Source: Streptosporangiaceae bacterium
GTDB taxonomy: Bacteria > Actinomycetota > Actinomycetes > Streptosporangiales > Streptosporangiaceae
NCBI GenBank assembly: GCA_025934635.1
Contig: JAICWX010000323.1
Location: 1-9,765, forward strand
Length of the DNA stretch: 9,765 nucleotides
Direction of reading: 5' to 3'
Position numbers and translations under genes: made by a program. Positions 1 to 6,794 of this stretch are shown here, in pieces. Position 1 is the first letter of the stretch; every line of letters begins with the position of its first letter. The notes beneath the pieces are model-generated. The model saw only the letters and a list, made by a program, of their open reading frames with translations. It ran no database searches and was not told the origin of the DNA.

Positions 1-335
1 GCCAGAGTCCGCCCAGGGAACCGCATGCTGAATAGCAGCGCGAGCGCGAAGCCGATCAGGAACTGGCCGGCGAGCGAGCCCACCGTGAACAAGAACGTGT
101 TAGCGATCGCCTTCCGGCTCGTCGGATCGTTGAGGATGAAGTGGTAGTTGCCGAGCCCGGCGAAAGGCGCGGTGAGGCTCGCAATCGTCGCCGGCGACGT
201 CTGCTCGAAGCTGAGCGTCACGTTGTAGACGATGGGTAGCGCGAACGCGAAGAGCAGATAGGCGATTGCCGGGGCCAGGAAGAGCCAGCCTGCCAGCTGC
301 TCCTTACGGCGGGAGGTGAGCCGCCGCAGCGTCAT
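1..335 (-). CDS. Carbohydrate ABC transporter permease, MalF/UgpA type (3' part outside window)
   Basis: This is the N-terminal 111 codons of an inner-membrane permease of a binding-protein-dependent sugar importer; the gene runs off the left edge. A short basic cytoplasmic N-terminus (MTLRRLTSRRKEQ) precedes a first membrane segment at about residues 14-37 (GWLFLAPAIAYLLFAF). An external stretch containing FAGLGNYHFILND (58-70), the usual MalF-family signature before the second helix, follows. A second hydrophobic segment lies at about 78-103 and ends in the family-typical RFPGR. The EAA loop that contacts the ATPase would lie outside the window. The ATG overlaps the stop of the upstream hydrolase as ATGA, and no Shine-Dalgarno sequence is visible before it, so translation is probably coupled. 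No binding protein, second permease or ATPase gene is visible here. The sugar carried is inferred only from the neighbouring hydrolase. Confidence 0.9.
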   Translation of the reverse strand, partial: MTLRRLTSRRKEQLAGWLFLAPAIAYLLFAFALPIVYNVTLSFEQTSPATIASLTAPFAGLGNYHFILNDPTSRKAIANTFLFTVGSLAGQFLIGFALALLFSMRFPGRTL

Positions 336-2329
336 GAGGGCGCTCGCAGGTCGGTAAGGCTGCCGCCTTCGCGGAGATAGACCGGGATGCGCTCGAGCGG
401 TGCCGCCGCCGTCACCCAGCCTGTCGCACCGACGGGGTTGCCCGTCCAGGCGTCGAGCCACGAGGCTGCCTCCGGCAGATACACATCGCGCTCCCGTGCG
501 CCGTATGTTGTCACGGGCGCGACCAGCACGTCCGGGCCGAACATGAACTGGTCTGTCACCTCCCATGCCGGCGCCTCGTCCGGGAACTCGAGGAAGAGCG
601 GGCGCATCGGCGGCAGGCCGGTCTCGTGCGCCACCCTCATCTGCTCCATCACGTACGGCCGCAGCCGCTCCCGCAGGAACATCAGGTGCCGGATGATCTC
701 GTACTCGGCCTCGCCGAACGCCCACACCTCGTTGGCCGCGCCGGTCTGCTCCGAGCCCACCATGGTGCCCGGCTGGCGGTTCCCGTGCAGCCGGAACACT
801 GGGCAGAACACGCCGAACTGGAACCAGCGCACGATGAGCTCGCGGAAGTACGGCGTGGTGATGTCGCCGTCCTTGAACCCGCCGATATCGGTGGTCCACC
901 ACGGGATCCCGGACAGGCCGATGTTCAGCCCGGCCGGGATCTGCCGGCGCAGGTCCTCGAAGGTGGAGTCGATGTCGCCCGACCAGACCAGCGCGCCGTA
1001 CCGCTGGCTGCCGGCCCAGGCGGACCGGCACAGCAGCACGACCTCGTCCTCACCCTCGGCCAGCATGTTCTCGTAGAACCCGCGGGCGTGCAGCATCGGG
1101 TAGGCGTTGCCCACCTCGAGGCCGGGGCCGAGGTGGTAGCGGAGGTTGTCGGACTGCTCGGGCACCAGCTCGGGCTCGCAGGCGTCCAGCCACCAGGTCT
1201 TGATCCCGTACTTGAGGTAGTTGTCCCTGACCTTGGACCAGATGTAGTCGCGGGCCCCGGGGTTGGTGGCGTCGTAGAAGGCCATCGGCACCCGCGGCGC
1301 CGAGCCCCGGTCCCAGATGGCCAGCTGGAGTCCAAGGCCCCGCTCGCTCGCGACCAGGTAGCCGAGCTCGCTCATCTCGGCGTAGTTCTCGCTGGCCGGG
1401 TTGACCGTCGGCCAGATGGACACCATCAGCTTGATGCCGAGCTGTTCGAGCTCGGCCACCATGGCGGCGGGGTCGGGCCATTCGTCCGGGTCGAACTTCC
1501 AGTCGCCCTGGCGGGTCCAGTGGAAGTAGTCGATGACGATCACCGAGACCGGCAGCCCGCGGCGCTTGTACTCGCGCGCCACCGACAGCAGCTCGTCCTG
1601 GGTCTTGTAGCGGAGCTTGCACTGCCAGAACCCGGACGCCCACGGCGGCAGCAGGGGCGCCCGCCCGGTGACCTCGGTGTAGGCGCGGACCAGGGCGGCC
1701 GGCTCGGCCGCGGCGGTGATCCAGTAGTCCCACTGCCGGGTGGCCTCGGACACCCAGCGGGTGACCGTGGTGCCGAGCTCGACCCGGCCGATCCCGGGAT
1801 GGTTCCACAGGAAACCGTAGCCCCGGCTGGACAGCAGGAACGGGATGGAGACCTCGGTGTTGCGCTGGATCAGCTCGACGACCGCGCCCTTCTGGTCGAG
1901 GCGGCCGTGCTGGTGCTGGCCGAGACCGTAGAAGCGCTCCCCGTCACGGGCGGCGAACTGCACCTCGAACCGGTGCATCCCGCCGGCCGCGGACCTGTAC
2001 CGGCGGGTCGGCGGCCCGGTGAAGTGCGGGGTCGTCTCGGCCAGCAGCTCGGCTCCGGTGGCGTCGGTGAAGCTGAGCTGGCCCGAGGCCGAGATCTCGG
2101 CGGTCAGGCCGCCGTTGGTGATGCGCGCCGACCCGTCGCCGAGCTCGATCCCGCCGCCGGTCCCGGTCGCGGGTGAGCCGGGCACGAGCGCGCCGGGCTG
2201 GTCGTCGCGGATCTTCTCCCACAGCGTCCCCCGGACCCGGAGGCTATCCGGGCCCCAGGGCTCGATGCGGACGGTCTCGTGCCCGCCCCGCCACTCGAGG
2301 GCCTGGTCATCACGCGTGAAGACACCCAT
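332..2329 (-). CDS. Glycoside hydrolase family 31, probable alpha-xylosidase/alpha-glucosidase
   Basis: A 665-residue retaining alpha-glycosidase with no signal peptide, so probably cytoplasmic and acting on imported oligosaccharides. The layout is an N-terminal beta-sandwich (about 1-225), a TIM barrel (about 230-560) and C-terminal beta domains. The nucleophile is Asp382 in KTWWLDACEPE and the acid/base is Asp452 in LVWSGDIDS. Supporting GH31 residues are Arg435 (CRSAWAGS), the SGIPWWTTDIGGF block and His515 in FRLHG. The WW-L-D-x-x-EPE form of the nucleophile motif resembles XylS/Xyl31A-type alpha-xylosidases more than DMNE-type alpha-glucosidases, so activity on alpha-xylose of xyloglucan fragments is my inference. 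I chose ATG at 2329: GGAGAG lies 9 bases upstream and the family-like sequence starts at MGVFTRDDQALEWR. A TTG at 2401 keeps the frame open for 24 more codons, but it falls between the predicted -35 and -10 boxes. First gene of an operon with the permease; divergent from the LacI repressor. Confidence 0.93.
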   Translation of the reverse strand: MGVFTRDDQALEWRGGHETVRIEPWGPDSLRVRGTLWEKIRDDQPGALVPGSPATGTGGGIELGDGSARITNGGLTAEISASGQLSFTDATGAELLAETTPHFTGPPTRRYRSAAGGMHRFEVQFAARDGERFYGLGQHQHGRLDQKGAVVELIQRNTEVSIPFLLSSRGYGFLWNHPGIGRVELGTTVTRWVSEATRQWDYWITAAAEPAALVRAYTEVTGRAPLLPPWASGFWQCKLRYKTQDELLSVAREYKRRGLPVSVIVIDYFHWTRQGDWKFDPDEWPDPAAMVAELEQLGIKLMVSIWPTVNPASENYAEMSELGYLVASERGLGLQLAIWDRGSAPRVPMAFYDATNPGARDYIWSKVRDNYLKYGIKTWWLDACEPELVPEQSDNLRYHLGPGLEVGNAYPMLHARGFYENMLAEGEDEVVLLCRSAWAGSQRYGALVWSGDIDSTFEDLRRQIPAGLNIGLSGIPWWTTDIGGFKDGDITTPYFRELIVRWFQFGVFCPVFRLHGNRQPGTMVGSEQTGAANEVWAFGEAEYEIIRHLMFLRERLRPYVMEQMRVAHETGLPPMRPLFLEFPDEAPAWEVTDQFMFGPDVLVAPVTTYGARERDVYLPEAASWLDAWTGNPVGATGWVTAAAPLERIPVYLREGGSLTDLRAPS

Positions 2330-2350
2330 GTCCCACAGCTCTCCGTCGGG

Positions 2351-2378
2351 CCGTTTAGGCAAAGCTTTTCCAAACCGG
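2351..2378. promoter_or_regulatory. 28-bp dyad-symmetric operator candidate at the hydrolase transcription start
   Basis: The two 14-base halves, CCGTTTAGGCAAAG and CTTTTCCAAACCGG, match as an inverted repeat at 11 of 14 positions around a central GC. The core GGnAAAGCTTTnCC resembles LacI-family operators in size and form, although those more often have a central CG. It lies just downstream of the hydrolase -10 box, over the predicted transcription start, where a bound repressor would block initiation. The neighbouring LacI-type regulator is the obvious candidate ligand (inference). Confidence 0.6.
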
Positions 2379-2408
2379 ATGCTAGAACCGATCCGTTCCA
2401 ATCGTCAA
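2379..2408 (-). promoter_or_regulatory. Promoter of the hydrolase-permease operon
   Basis: On the minus strand, TTGACG (2408-2403) is followed after 18 bases by TAGCAT (2384-2379), a good sigma70/HrdB-like pair. Transcription would start near 2372, leaving a leader of about 43 bases before the ATG at 2329. No other equally good pair was seen before this gene. Confidence 0.6.
2385..2398. promoter_or_regulatory. Short palindrome in the spacer of the hydrolase promoter
   Basis: GAACCGATCCGTTC is an inverted repeat matching at 6 of 7 pairs. It fills most of the spacer between the -35 and -10 boxes, and its centre is 27 bases from that of the larger palindrome. It could be a second regulator site, but a match this short is weak evidence. 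Confidence 0.3.
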
Positions 2409-2464
2409 GGTTTAGCAGCACTTTTCAGTAGGTGAGGCATCTCGCTAGAGTACGGGAAGGAAAC

Positions 2465-2494
2465 TTCACAAACCACCTTTTCCTCCCCTATACT
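2465..2494 (+). promoter_or_regulatory. Promoter of the LacI-family gene
   Basis: TTCACA (2465-2470, five of six to the -35 consensus) and TATACT (2489-2494, five of six to the -10 consensus) are separated by 18 bases in a locally AT-richer stretch. Transcription would start near 2501, giving a leader of about 72 bases before the ATG at 2573. Confidence 0.7.
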
Positions 2495-2496
2495 CA

Positions 2497-2511
2497 GGCG
2501 ATCAGATCGCC
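2497..2511. promoter_or_regulatory. Perfect 15-bp palindrome at the LacI-gene transcription start
   Basis: GGCGATC and GATCGCC are perfect 7-base inverted arms around a single A. The element covers the predicted start of the LacI-family transcript, immediately after its -10 box, as an autoregulatory operator would. Its sequence differs from the palindrome before the hydrolase, so a different regulator or an RNA hairpin is also possible. Confidence 0.45.
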
Positions 2512-2572
2512 CGCGCGCAGCCAGGCCCGGTGCTGACGAACAGGGACCTTCGACCACAGGGAGGCGAACGCG

Positions 2573-3601
2573 ATGCCTCCTGGCAAGTCCCCCGCGACCA
2601 TCAGCGACGTGGCCCGCCTGGCCGGGGTGTCGCCGGGCACGGTATCCAAGGCGCTCAACGGGCGCGGCGCCCTGTCGCTGGGCACCATCGCGCGCATCCA
2701 GCAGGCCGCCGAGCAGCTCGGCTACCAGCCCAACGCGCTGGCCCGCGGGCTGCTGGCCGGCCGCACCTTCACGGTCGGGCTGATCACCACCGACAGCTTC
2801 GGCCGGTTCAGCATCCCGGTCATGCAGGGCGCCGAGGACGCGCTCGGTCCCGGGCGCATCTCGGTCTTCCTGTGCGACAGCCGCGACGACCAGATCCGCG
2901 AGCAGCACTACCTGCGCACCCTGCTCGAACGCCGGGTGGACGGCATCATCGTGACCGGCCGCCGCCAGGACCCGCGCGAGCCGATCGGCAGCGACATCCC
3001 GGTTCCCGTCGTCTACGCGATGACCTCCTCCACCGACCCGGCGGACCTGTCGCTGGTCCCCGACGACGCCGAGGGCGGCGCCGACGCCGTCCGGCACCTG
3101 CTCAGTACCGGCAGGACCAAGATCGGGCACGTGACCGGCCCGCGCTCGTTCCTGGCCTCGCAGCTGCGGGCCCAGGGCGCGGAGGAGACGCTGGCCGCGG
3201 CCGGGCTCGAGCTGGCCACGGGCGGGCCGCTGTACGGCGAGTGGACCGAGGAGTGGGGCCGCCAGGCCACCGACGCCCTGCTCCGCGCGGCTCCTGACCT
3301 GGACGCGATCTTCTGCGGCAACGACCAGATCGCCCGGGGCGTGGCCGACGCCGTGCGCGAGGCAGGCCGGCGGGTGCCCGAGGACATCGCGCTGGTCGGC
3401 TTCGACAACTGGGAGGTCATCGCGGCCGCCTGCCGGCCCCCGCTGACCACGGTGGACATGAACCTGCGGGAGCTGGGCCGGATCGCGGGCGAGGAACTGC
3501 TCGCCGCCATCGACGGCCACCCGAGCGCGGGCATCCGGCGGCTGCCGTGCACGCTGGTGCTGCGGGAATCGAGCCGTCCGCGCCATGCCGCACGAACCTA
3601 G
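2573..3601 (+). CDS. LacI/GalR-family transcriptional repressor
   Basis: A 342-residue regulator of standard LacI-family length. The N-terminal helix-turn-helix lies at residues 9-30 (TISDVARLAGVSPGTVSKAL), and the hinge helix at about 50-62 contains YQPNALARGL. The periplasmic-binding-protein-like sensor domain carries VDGIIVTG (122-129), the CGNDQIARG segment (248-256) and the family-typical VPEDIALVGFDNWE (268-281) with PPLTTVDMN. The start is firm: AGGGAGG (2558-2564) lies 8 bases before the ATG. The gene is divergent from a GH31 hydrolase and permease, and the palindromes between them suggest it represses that operon and perhaps itself until a sugar ligand binds. The ligand is not deducible from the sequence; a xyloglucan- or alpha-glucan-derived sugar is inferred only from context. 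Confidence 0.95.
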   Translation: MPPGKSPATISDVARLAGVSPGTVSKALNGRGALSLGTIARIQQAAEQLGYQPNALARGLLAGRTFTVGLITTDSFGRFSIPVMQGAEDALGPGRISVFLCDSRDDQIREQHYLRTLLERRVDGIIVTGRRQDPREPIGSDIPVPVVYAMTSSTDPADLSLVPDDAEGGADAVRHLLSTGRTKIGHVTGPRSFLASQLRAQGAEETLAAAGLELATGGPLYGEWTEEWGRQATDALLRAAPDLDAIFCGNDQIARGVADAVREAGRRVPEDIALVGFDNWEVIAAACRPPLTTVDMNLRELGRIAGEELLAAIDGHPSAGIRRLPCTLVLRESSRPRHAART

Positions 3602-3673
3602 GGCGGCCCGGACCTGAGCACGCGCCATCCCGGGCACGCACGGGTGGCGGGGCGGGATAACCGGCCCGTTCGG

Positions 3674-3679
3674 GATAAT
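3674..3679 (+). promoter_or_regulatory. -10 box of a possibly leaderless M1 peptidase promoter
   Basis: GATAAT (five of six to consensus) ends 8 bases before the GTG start at 3688, the spacing seen for leaderless actinobacterial transcripts. No convincing -35 box is found 16-19 bases upstream. An 8-base direct repeat, CGGGATAA, occurs at 3653-3660 and 3671-3678, the second copy overlapping the -10 box. A GAGG (3680-3683) only 4 bases before GTG is a weak alternative ribosome site. Confidence 0.4.
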
Positions 3680-3687
3680 GAGGTCCT

Positions 3688-6321
3688 GTGCTGGCACTGA
3701 CGGAAACTGAGGCCCGGGCGCGCGCCGCCCTCATCGATGTCGTCTCCTATGAGCTGTTCGCCGACCTGACCGCCGAACCGGTGCGGGCCCGGAGCGAGAT
3801 CCGGTTCACCTGCGCCGAGCCCGGGGCGGCCACGTTCGCCGAACTGGCGGCCACGGCGACGAGCGCGGTCCTGAACGGGCGCGAGGTCGGGCCGGCCGCC
3901 GGCGGGCGGCTGGCGCTGCCCGGGCTGGCGGCGGAGAACACCCTGGTGGTCGAGTCCGAGGCGGACGGCGCCGTGCTGAGCCGGTTCACCGACCCGGCCG
4001 ACGGCGGCGGCTACCTGCTGTTCACCGGCTACCCGACCGAGTCGCCGCGCCTGTTCGGCTGCTTCGACCAGGCGGACCTGACCGCCATCACGACGCTGAG
4101 CCTGGTGCTCCCGGCCGGATGGGAGTGCCTGACCAACGGGCCGGTGACCGCGCGCCCGCCCGCCGGGGAGGCGGGCCGGTGGCGGTTCGGCCCGGTGAGC
4201 GGCACGCGGCCGTGGGACTGGACCGTCGCGGCCGGGCCGTACGCGCGGGCCTGGAGCGGGAATGCTGGCTCCGGGGGGGACGACCCCCCCGAGCCCCCCC
4301 GTGGCCGTGCCGGCCCGGACCGCCCGGTGCGGATGAGCATCTGGTGCCGGCGGTCGCTGGCCGGGGCACTCCCGGGGCTCGAGCGGTTCGCCGGGCTGGC
4401 GCGGCAGGCGCTGGAGTACTACGAGCAGATGCTGGGCGTGCCCTGCCCGTACCCCAAGTACGACATCGGGTTCGTGCCCCGGCTGACCGCGCAGGCCATC
4501 TCGATCCCCGGGCTGATGCTGGTCAACGAGAACCTGCTGGCCCGGATGGCCGATCCGGACGACGACTTCGTGGCGATGCTGGCCGGGCACGAGGTGTCGC
4601 ACTTGTGGTTCGGCTGCCACATCTCGGCCCGCTGGTGGGATGACCTGTGGCTGGACGAGGCGATGGCCAGCTACGTGAGCTACACGGCCATGACGCAGAC
4701 CGGGGGGACGGCGGCCCCGTGGACCGCGTTCAGCTACCGGGAGAAGCCGCGCGCCTACGAGGCCGACGCGCTGCCGGGGCGGCAGCCGGTGTCCTCGCCG
4801 GTGGCCACCGCGGCCGACGCGATGTCCCGGGCGCCCGCGCTGACCTACGCCAAGGGCACCGCGGTGATCAGGCAGCTGGCCGCGCTGATCGGCGACGGCG
4901 CGCTGCGGGCGGGGCTGGCGGACTACATGCGGCGGTTCGGCGGCGGCACCGCGAGCCTGGATGACCTGATCGGCTGCTGGTCCCGCGCGGCCGGCCGGGA
5001 CCTGGGCGGCTGGGCGCAGGAGTGGCTGCGCACCGAGGGCGCGAGCACGCTGCGGGTCTCGGTCACGGTGCAGCCCTCGGCAACGGGCGGCCCGGACGGC
5101 ACGCTGGCGTCACTGGCGGTGGAGCAGGACGAGCCGCGGACGCACCGGCTCGGCATCGGGCTCTACGACTGGTCCGGGCCGGGGTCGGGTCCCTCCGGTC
5201 TGGTCCTGCGGCGGCGCCGGGTGATCAGCGCCGAGGTCAGCGGGGCACGGTGCGAGATACCGGTGCCGCCCGGGGAGCCGGTCCCGGCCGCGGTGGTACC
5301 CAACGACGGCGACCTGACCTACGCGCAGATCGCGTTCGACCCGGCCAGCCTGGAGGCGCTGGCCGAGGCGGCGATGAACACCGGCGACCCGCTGACCGAG
5401 GCGGCCTGCTGGAACGCGGTCTGGCAGCTGGTGACGGCCGGCGCGCTGTCCGGCGCCGACCTGGCCGGCCTGGTGACCCGGCGGCTGGCCGGCTTCCCGT
5501 TCCTGTCCCCGCCCACCACCCCGCTGCCTATCGCCGGGCTCGAAGTCCTGCTCGAGCGGGCCGTCACGGCCGCCGACCGCTACACCGCCGACGCCGAACG
5601 GGGCGGGGCGCGGGGCGCCCTGGCCGCCGCGAGCCTGGCCGGGGCGGGCGCCGCGGCGGGGGGCAGCCCGGCCCAGCGCGCGCTGGCGGCCGGATTCGCG
5701 GCCAGCGCCCACACCGGCGATCAGCTGGCGCAGGCGCGCGCGTGGCTGGACGGCGGGCCGCGGCCGGACGGCCTGGACCTTGACGGTGACCTGCGCGGGC
5801 GGCTGCTGCGCACGCTGGCGGCGCGCGGGCTCGCCGCCGATGAGGACCTGGACGCGCTGGCGGCCGCGGACCCGGTGGCCGGGGAGCGGAACCGGGCGGC
5901 CTGCCGGGCCGCGCGGCCGGACGCCGCGGCCAAGGAAGCGGCGTGGGAACTGGCGCTGGGCGGCGTGGAAGGGGGGAGAGGAGGAGGGCGGGGCCTGACG
6001 GAGGCGGTCGCGGGCGCGCTGTGGGTACCGGGTCAGGAGGGGCTGCTGGCCGGCTACCGGGACCGGTACTTCACCGAGGCGCTGCCGGTGCTGGACAAGC
6101 AGGACATCCGCTCGATGCGGCGGCTGGCCCGGGCGCTCTACCCGGTCACCCTGGCCGAGCCCGCGACGCTGGCGGCGACGGCGGCCGCGGCCCACGCGGG
6201 GACCGAAGTCGGGGCCGCGCCCGACGGGCTCAGCCCCGGGCTGCGGCTGGTGCTGCAGGAGCAGGAGACGATCATGGTGGCGGCGCTGGCGGCGCGGTCA
6301 CAGCCGCGGCGCTGGCCGTGA
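3688..6321 (+). CDS. M1-family (PepN-like) zinc metallopeptidase with a non-canonical GAMEN region
   Basis: An 877-residue protein close in length to actinobacterial aminopeptidase N. Order: N-terminal beta domain (about 1-215), thermolysin-like domain (about 216-440), small beta domain, and a C-terminal helical domain of ERAP1-like type (about 560-877). Zinc ligands are His301 and His305 of HEVSHLWFG and Glu324 of LWLDEAMASY, with the expected 18-residue spacing. Glu302 is the general base and Tyr387 (ALTYAKG) fits the catalytic tyrosine. The GAMEN exopeptidase motif reads QAISI (269-273) in AQAISIPG, so its glutamate is a serine. No signal peptide or membrane segment is seen, so it is probably cytoplasmic. 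The start is GTG, which gives the family-like LALTETEARARAALIDV. Residues 190-213 form a low-complexity Gly/Pro insertion coded by homopolymer runs. Aminopeptidase activity is likely from the family but uncertain because of the motif change. Probably transcribed alone, downstream of the LacI gene. Confidence 0.92.
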   Translation: MLALTETEARARAALIDVVSYELFADLTAEPVRARSEIRFTCAEPGAATFAELAATATSAVLNGREVGPAAGGRLALPGLAAENTLVVESEADGAVLSRFTDPADGGGYLLFTGYPTESPRLFGCFDQADLTAITTLSLVLPAGWECLTNGPVTARPPAGEAGRWRFGPVSGTRPWDWTVAAGPYARAWSGNAGSGGDDPPEPPRGRAGPDRPVRMSIWCRRSLAGALPGLERFAGLARQALEYYEQMLGVPCPYPKYDIGFVPRLTAQAISIPGLMLVNENLLARMADPDDDFVAMLAGHEVSHLWFGCHISARWWDDLWLDEAMASYVSYTAMTQTGGTAAPWTAFSYREKPRAYEADALPGRQPVSSPVATAADAMSRAPALTYAKGTAVIRQLAALIGDGALRAGLADYMRRFGGGTASLDDLIGCWSRAAGRDLGGWAQEWLRTEGASTLRVSVTVQPSATGGPDGTLASLAVEQDEPRTHRLGIGLYDWSGPGSGPSGLVLRRRRVISAEVSGARCEIPVPPGEPVPAAVVPNDGDLTYAQIAFDPASLEALAEAAMNTGDPLTEAACWNAVWQLVTAGALSGADLAGLVTRRLAGFPFLSPPTTPLPIAGLEVLLERAVTAADRYTADAERGGARGALAAASLAGAGAAAGGSPAQRALAAGFAASAHTGDQLAQARAWLDGGPRPDGLDLDGDLRGRLLRTLAARGLAADEDLDALAAADPVAGERNRAACRAARPDAAAKEAAWELALGGVEGGRGGGRGLTEAVAGALWVPGQEGLLAGYRDRYFTEALPVLDKQDIRSMRRLARALYPVTLAEPATLAATAAAAHAGTEVGAAPDGLSPGLRLVLQEQETIMVAALAARSQPRRWP
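4272..4300 (+). repeat. G7/C7/C7 homopolymer cluster with an 8-bp GC hairpin inside the peptidase gene
   Basis: A run of seven G (4273-4279), a run of seven C (4284-4290) and a second run of seven C (4294-4300) fall within 28 bases. The first two pair as a hairpin with an 8-bp stem (4272-4279 with 4284-4291) and an ACGA loop. They code for the low-complexity insertion near residues 190-213. Such runs are prone to replication slippage and to sequencing error; the frame is intact as given. Confidence 0.8.
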
Positions 6322-6335
6322 GCCGTTACTCAGCG

Positions 6336-6360
6336 CTGCCTATTCAGCCCTGCCTATTCA
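6336..6360. repeat. 11-bp direct repeat in the convergent gap
   Basis: CTGCCTATTCA occurs at 6336-6346 and again at 6350-6360, giving a 14-base period. The second copy contains the stop codon of the DUF2237 gene on the minus strand. It looks like a small tandem duplication in the 32-base gap between two converging genes. I see no stem-loop terminator here. Confidence 0.6.
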
Positions 6361-6746
6361 TCTAGGGCGGCGGCGTCGACGGGGACGTCGACGGAATACT
6401 GCCGCAGGATTTCCAGCGGGACGATCTCGAGCGCGCGCTCGTGGGTCGAGGCCAGCACCACCGGCGCGGCGGCGCCGTCCTTGTGCGCCTGCAGCCAGTT
6501 GGCGGCGGTCACGCACCACCGGTCGCCCGGCACCAGCCCGGGGAACCGGAACTGGGGCATCGGCGTGGCCAGGTCATTGCCGATCCGGCGCTGGTGCTCG
6601 AGGAACTCCGACGTCACCACCGCGCAGATGGTGTGGCTGCCGAGGTCTTCAGGGCCGGTCGTGCAGCATCCGTCCCGGTAGAAACCGGTGAGCGGATCGG
6701 TGCCACAGGACTCGAGCTCGCCGCCGAGCACATTACGGTCGCTCAT
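6354..6746 (-). CDS. DUF2237 family protein, function unknown
   Basis: A 130-residue soluble protein recognised by the conserved DUF2237 pattern: NVLGGELESC near the N-terminus, DPLTGFYRDGCCTTGPEDLGSH (18-38, quoted here only to locate it), PQFRFPGLVPGDRWCVTAANW (64-84 region), and a C-terminal block THERALEIVPLEIL (101-114). The conserved residues include Cys14, Cys27, Cys28, Cys41, Cys78 and His38, which could suit metal binding or redox chemistry, but no activity is established for the family that I know of. No signal peptide is seen. The start ATG at 6746 has no Shine-Dalgarno sequence; a GATACT box ends 7 bases upstream, suggesting a leaderless transcript. The gene is divergent from the Rieske oxygenase across 84 bases and convergent with the M1 peptidase across 32 bases. 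Shared control with the oxygenase is possible but not shown. Confidence 0.9.
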   Translation of the reverse strand: MSDRNVLGGELESCGTDPLTGFYRDGCCTTGPEDLGSHTICAVVTSEFLEHQRRIGNDLATPMPQFRFPGLVPGDRWCVTAANWLQAHKDGAAAPVVLASTHERALEIVPLEILRQYSVDVPVDAAALDE

Positions 6747-6753
6747 ACATTGC

Positions 6754-6783
6754 AGTATCCGCACCGCGGCCGCCCGTCCGCAA
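6754..6783 (-). promoter_or_regulatory. Promoter of the DUF2237 gene, probably leaderless
   Basis: On the minus strand, TTGCGG (6783-6778) and GATACT (6759-6754) are separated by 18 bases, and the -10 box ends 7 bases before the ATG at 6746. Transcription would therefore begin at or next to the start codon. The absence of a purine-rich ribosome site supports this. Confidence 0.5.
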
Positions 6784-6794
6784 GATCGCGCGCC

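Noticed and set aside
626..2176. Long open frame on the plus strand opposite the hydrolase
   Set aside because: Its translation is rich in Arg, Gly, Pro and Val without any domain, and it lies wholly antisense to a clear GH31 enzyme. Such shadows are normal in GC-rich coding DNA.
3602..3660. GC-rich stretch after the LacI gene examined for a terminator
   Set aside because: Short complementary GC blocks exist, but there is no clean stem-loop and no T-run, so I do not call a terminator.
2405..3697. Minus-strand open frame opposite the LacI-family gene
   Set aside because: It has no recognisable domain and is of shadow composition. The plus strand has a perfect ribosome site and a complete LacI protein.
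6322..6353. Convergent gap examined for a bidirectional terminator
   Set aside because: CAGCGCTG is palindromic but has no loop, and the only clear structure is the direct repeat.
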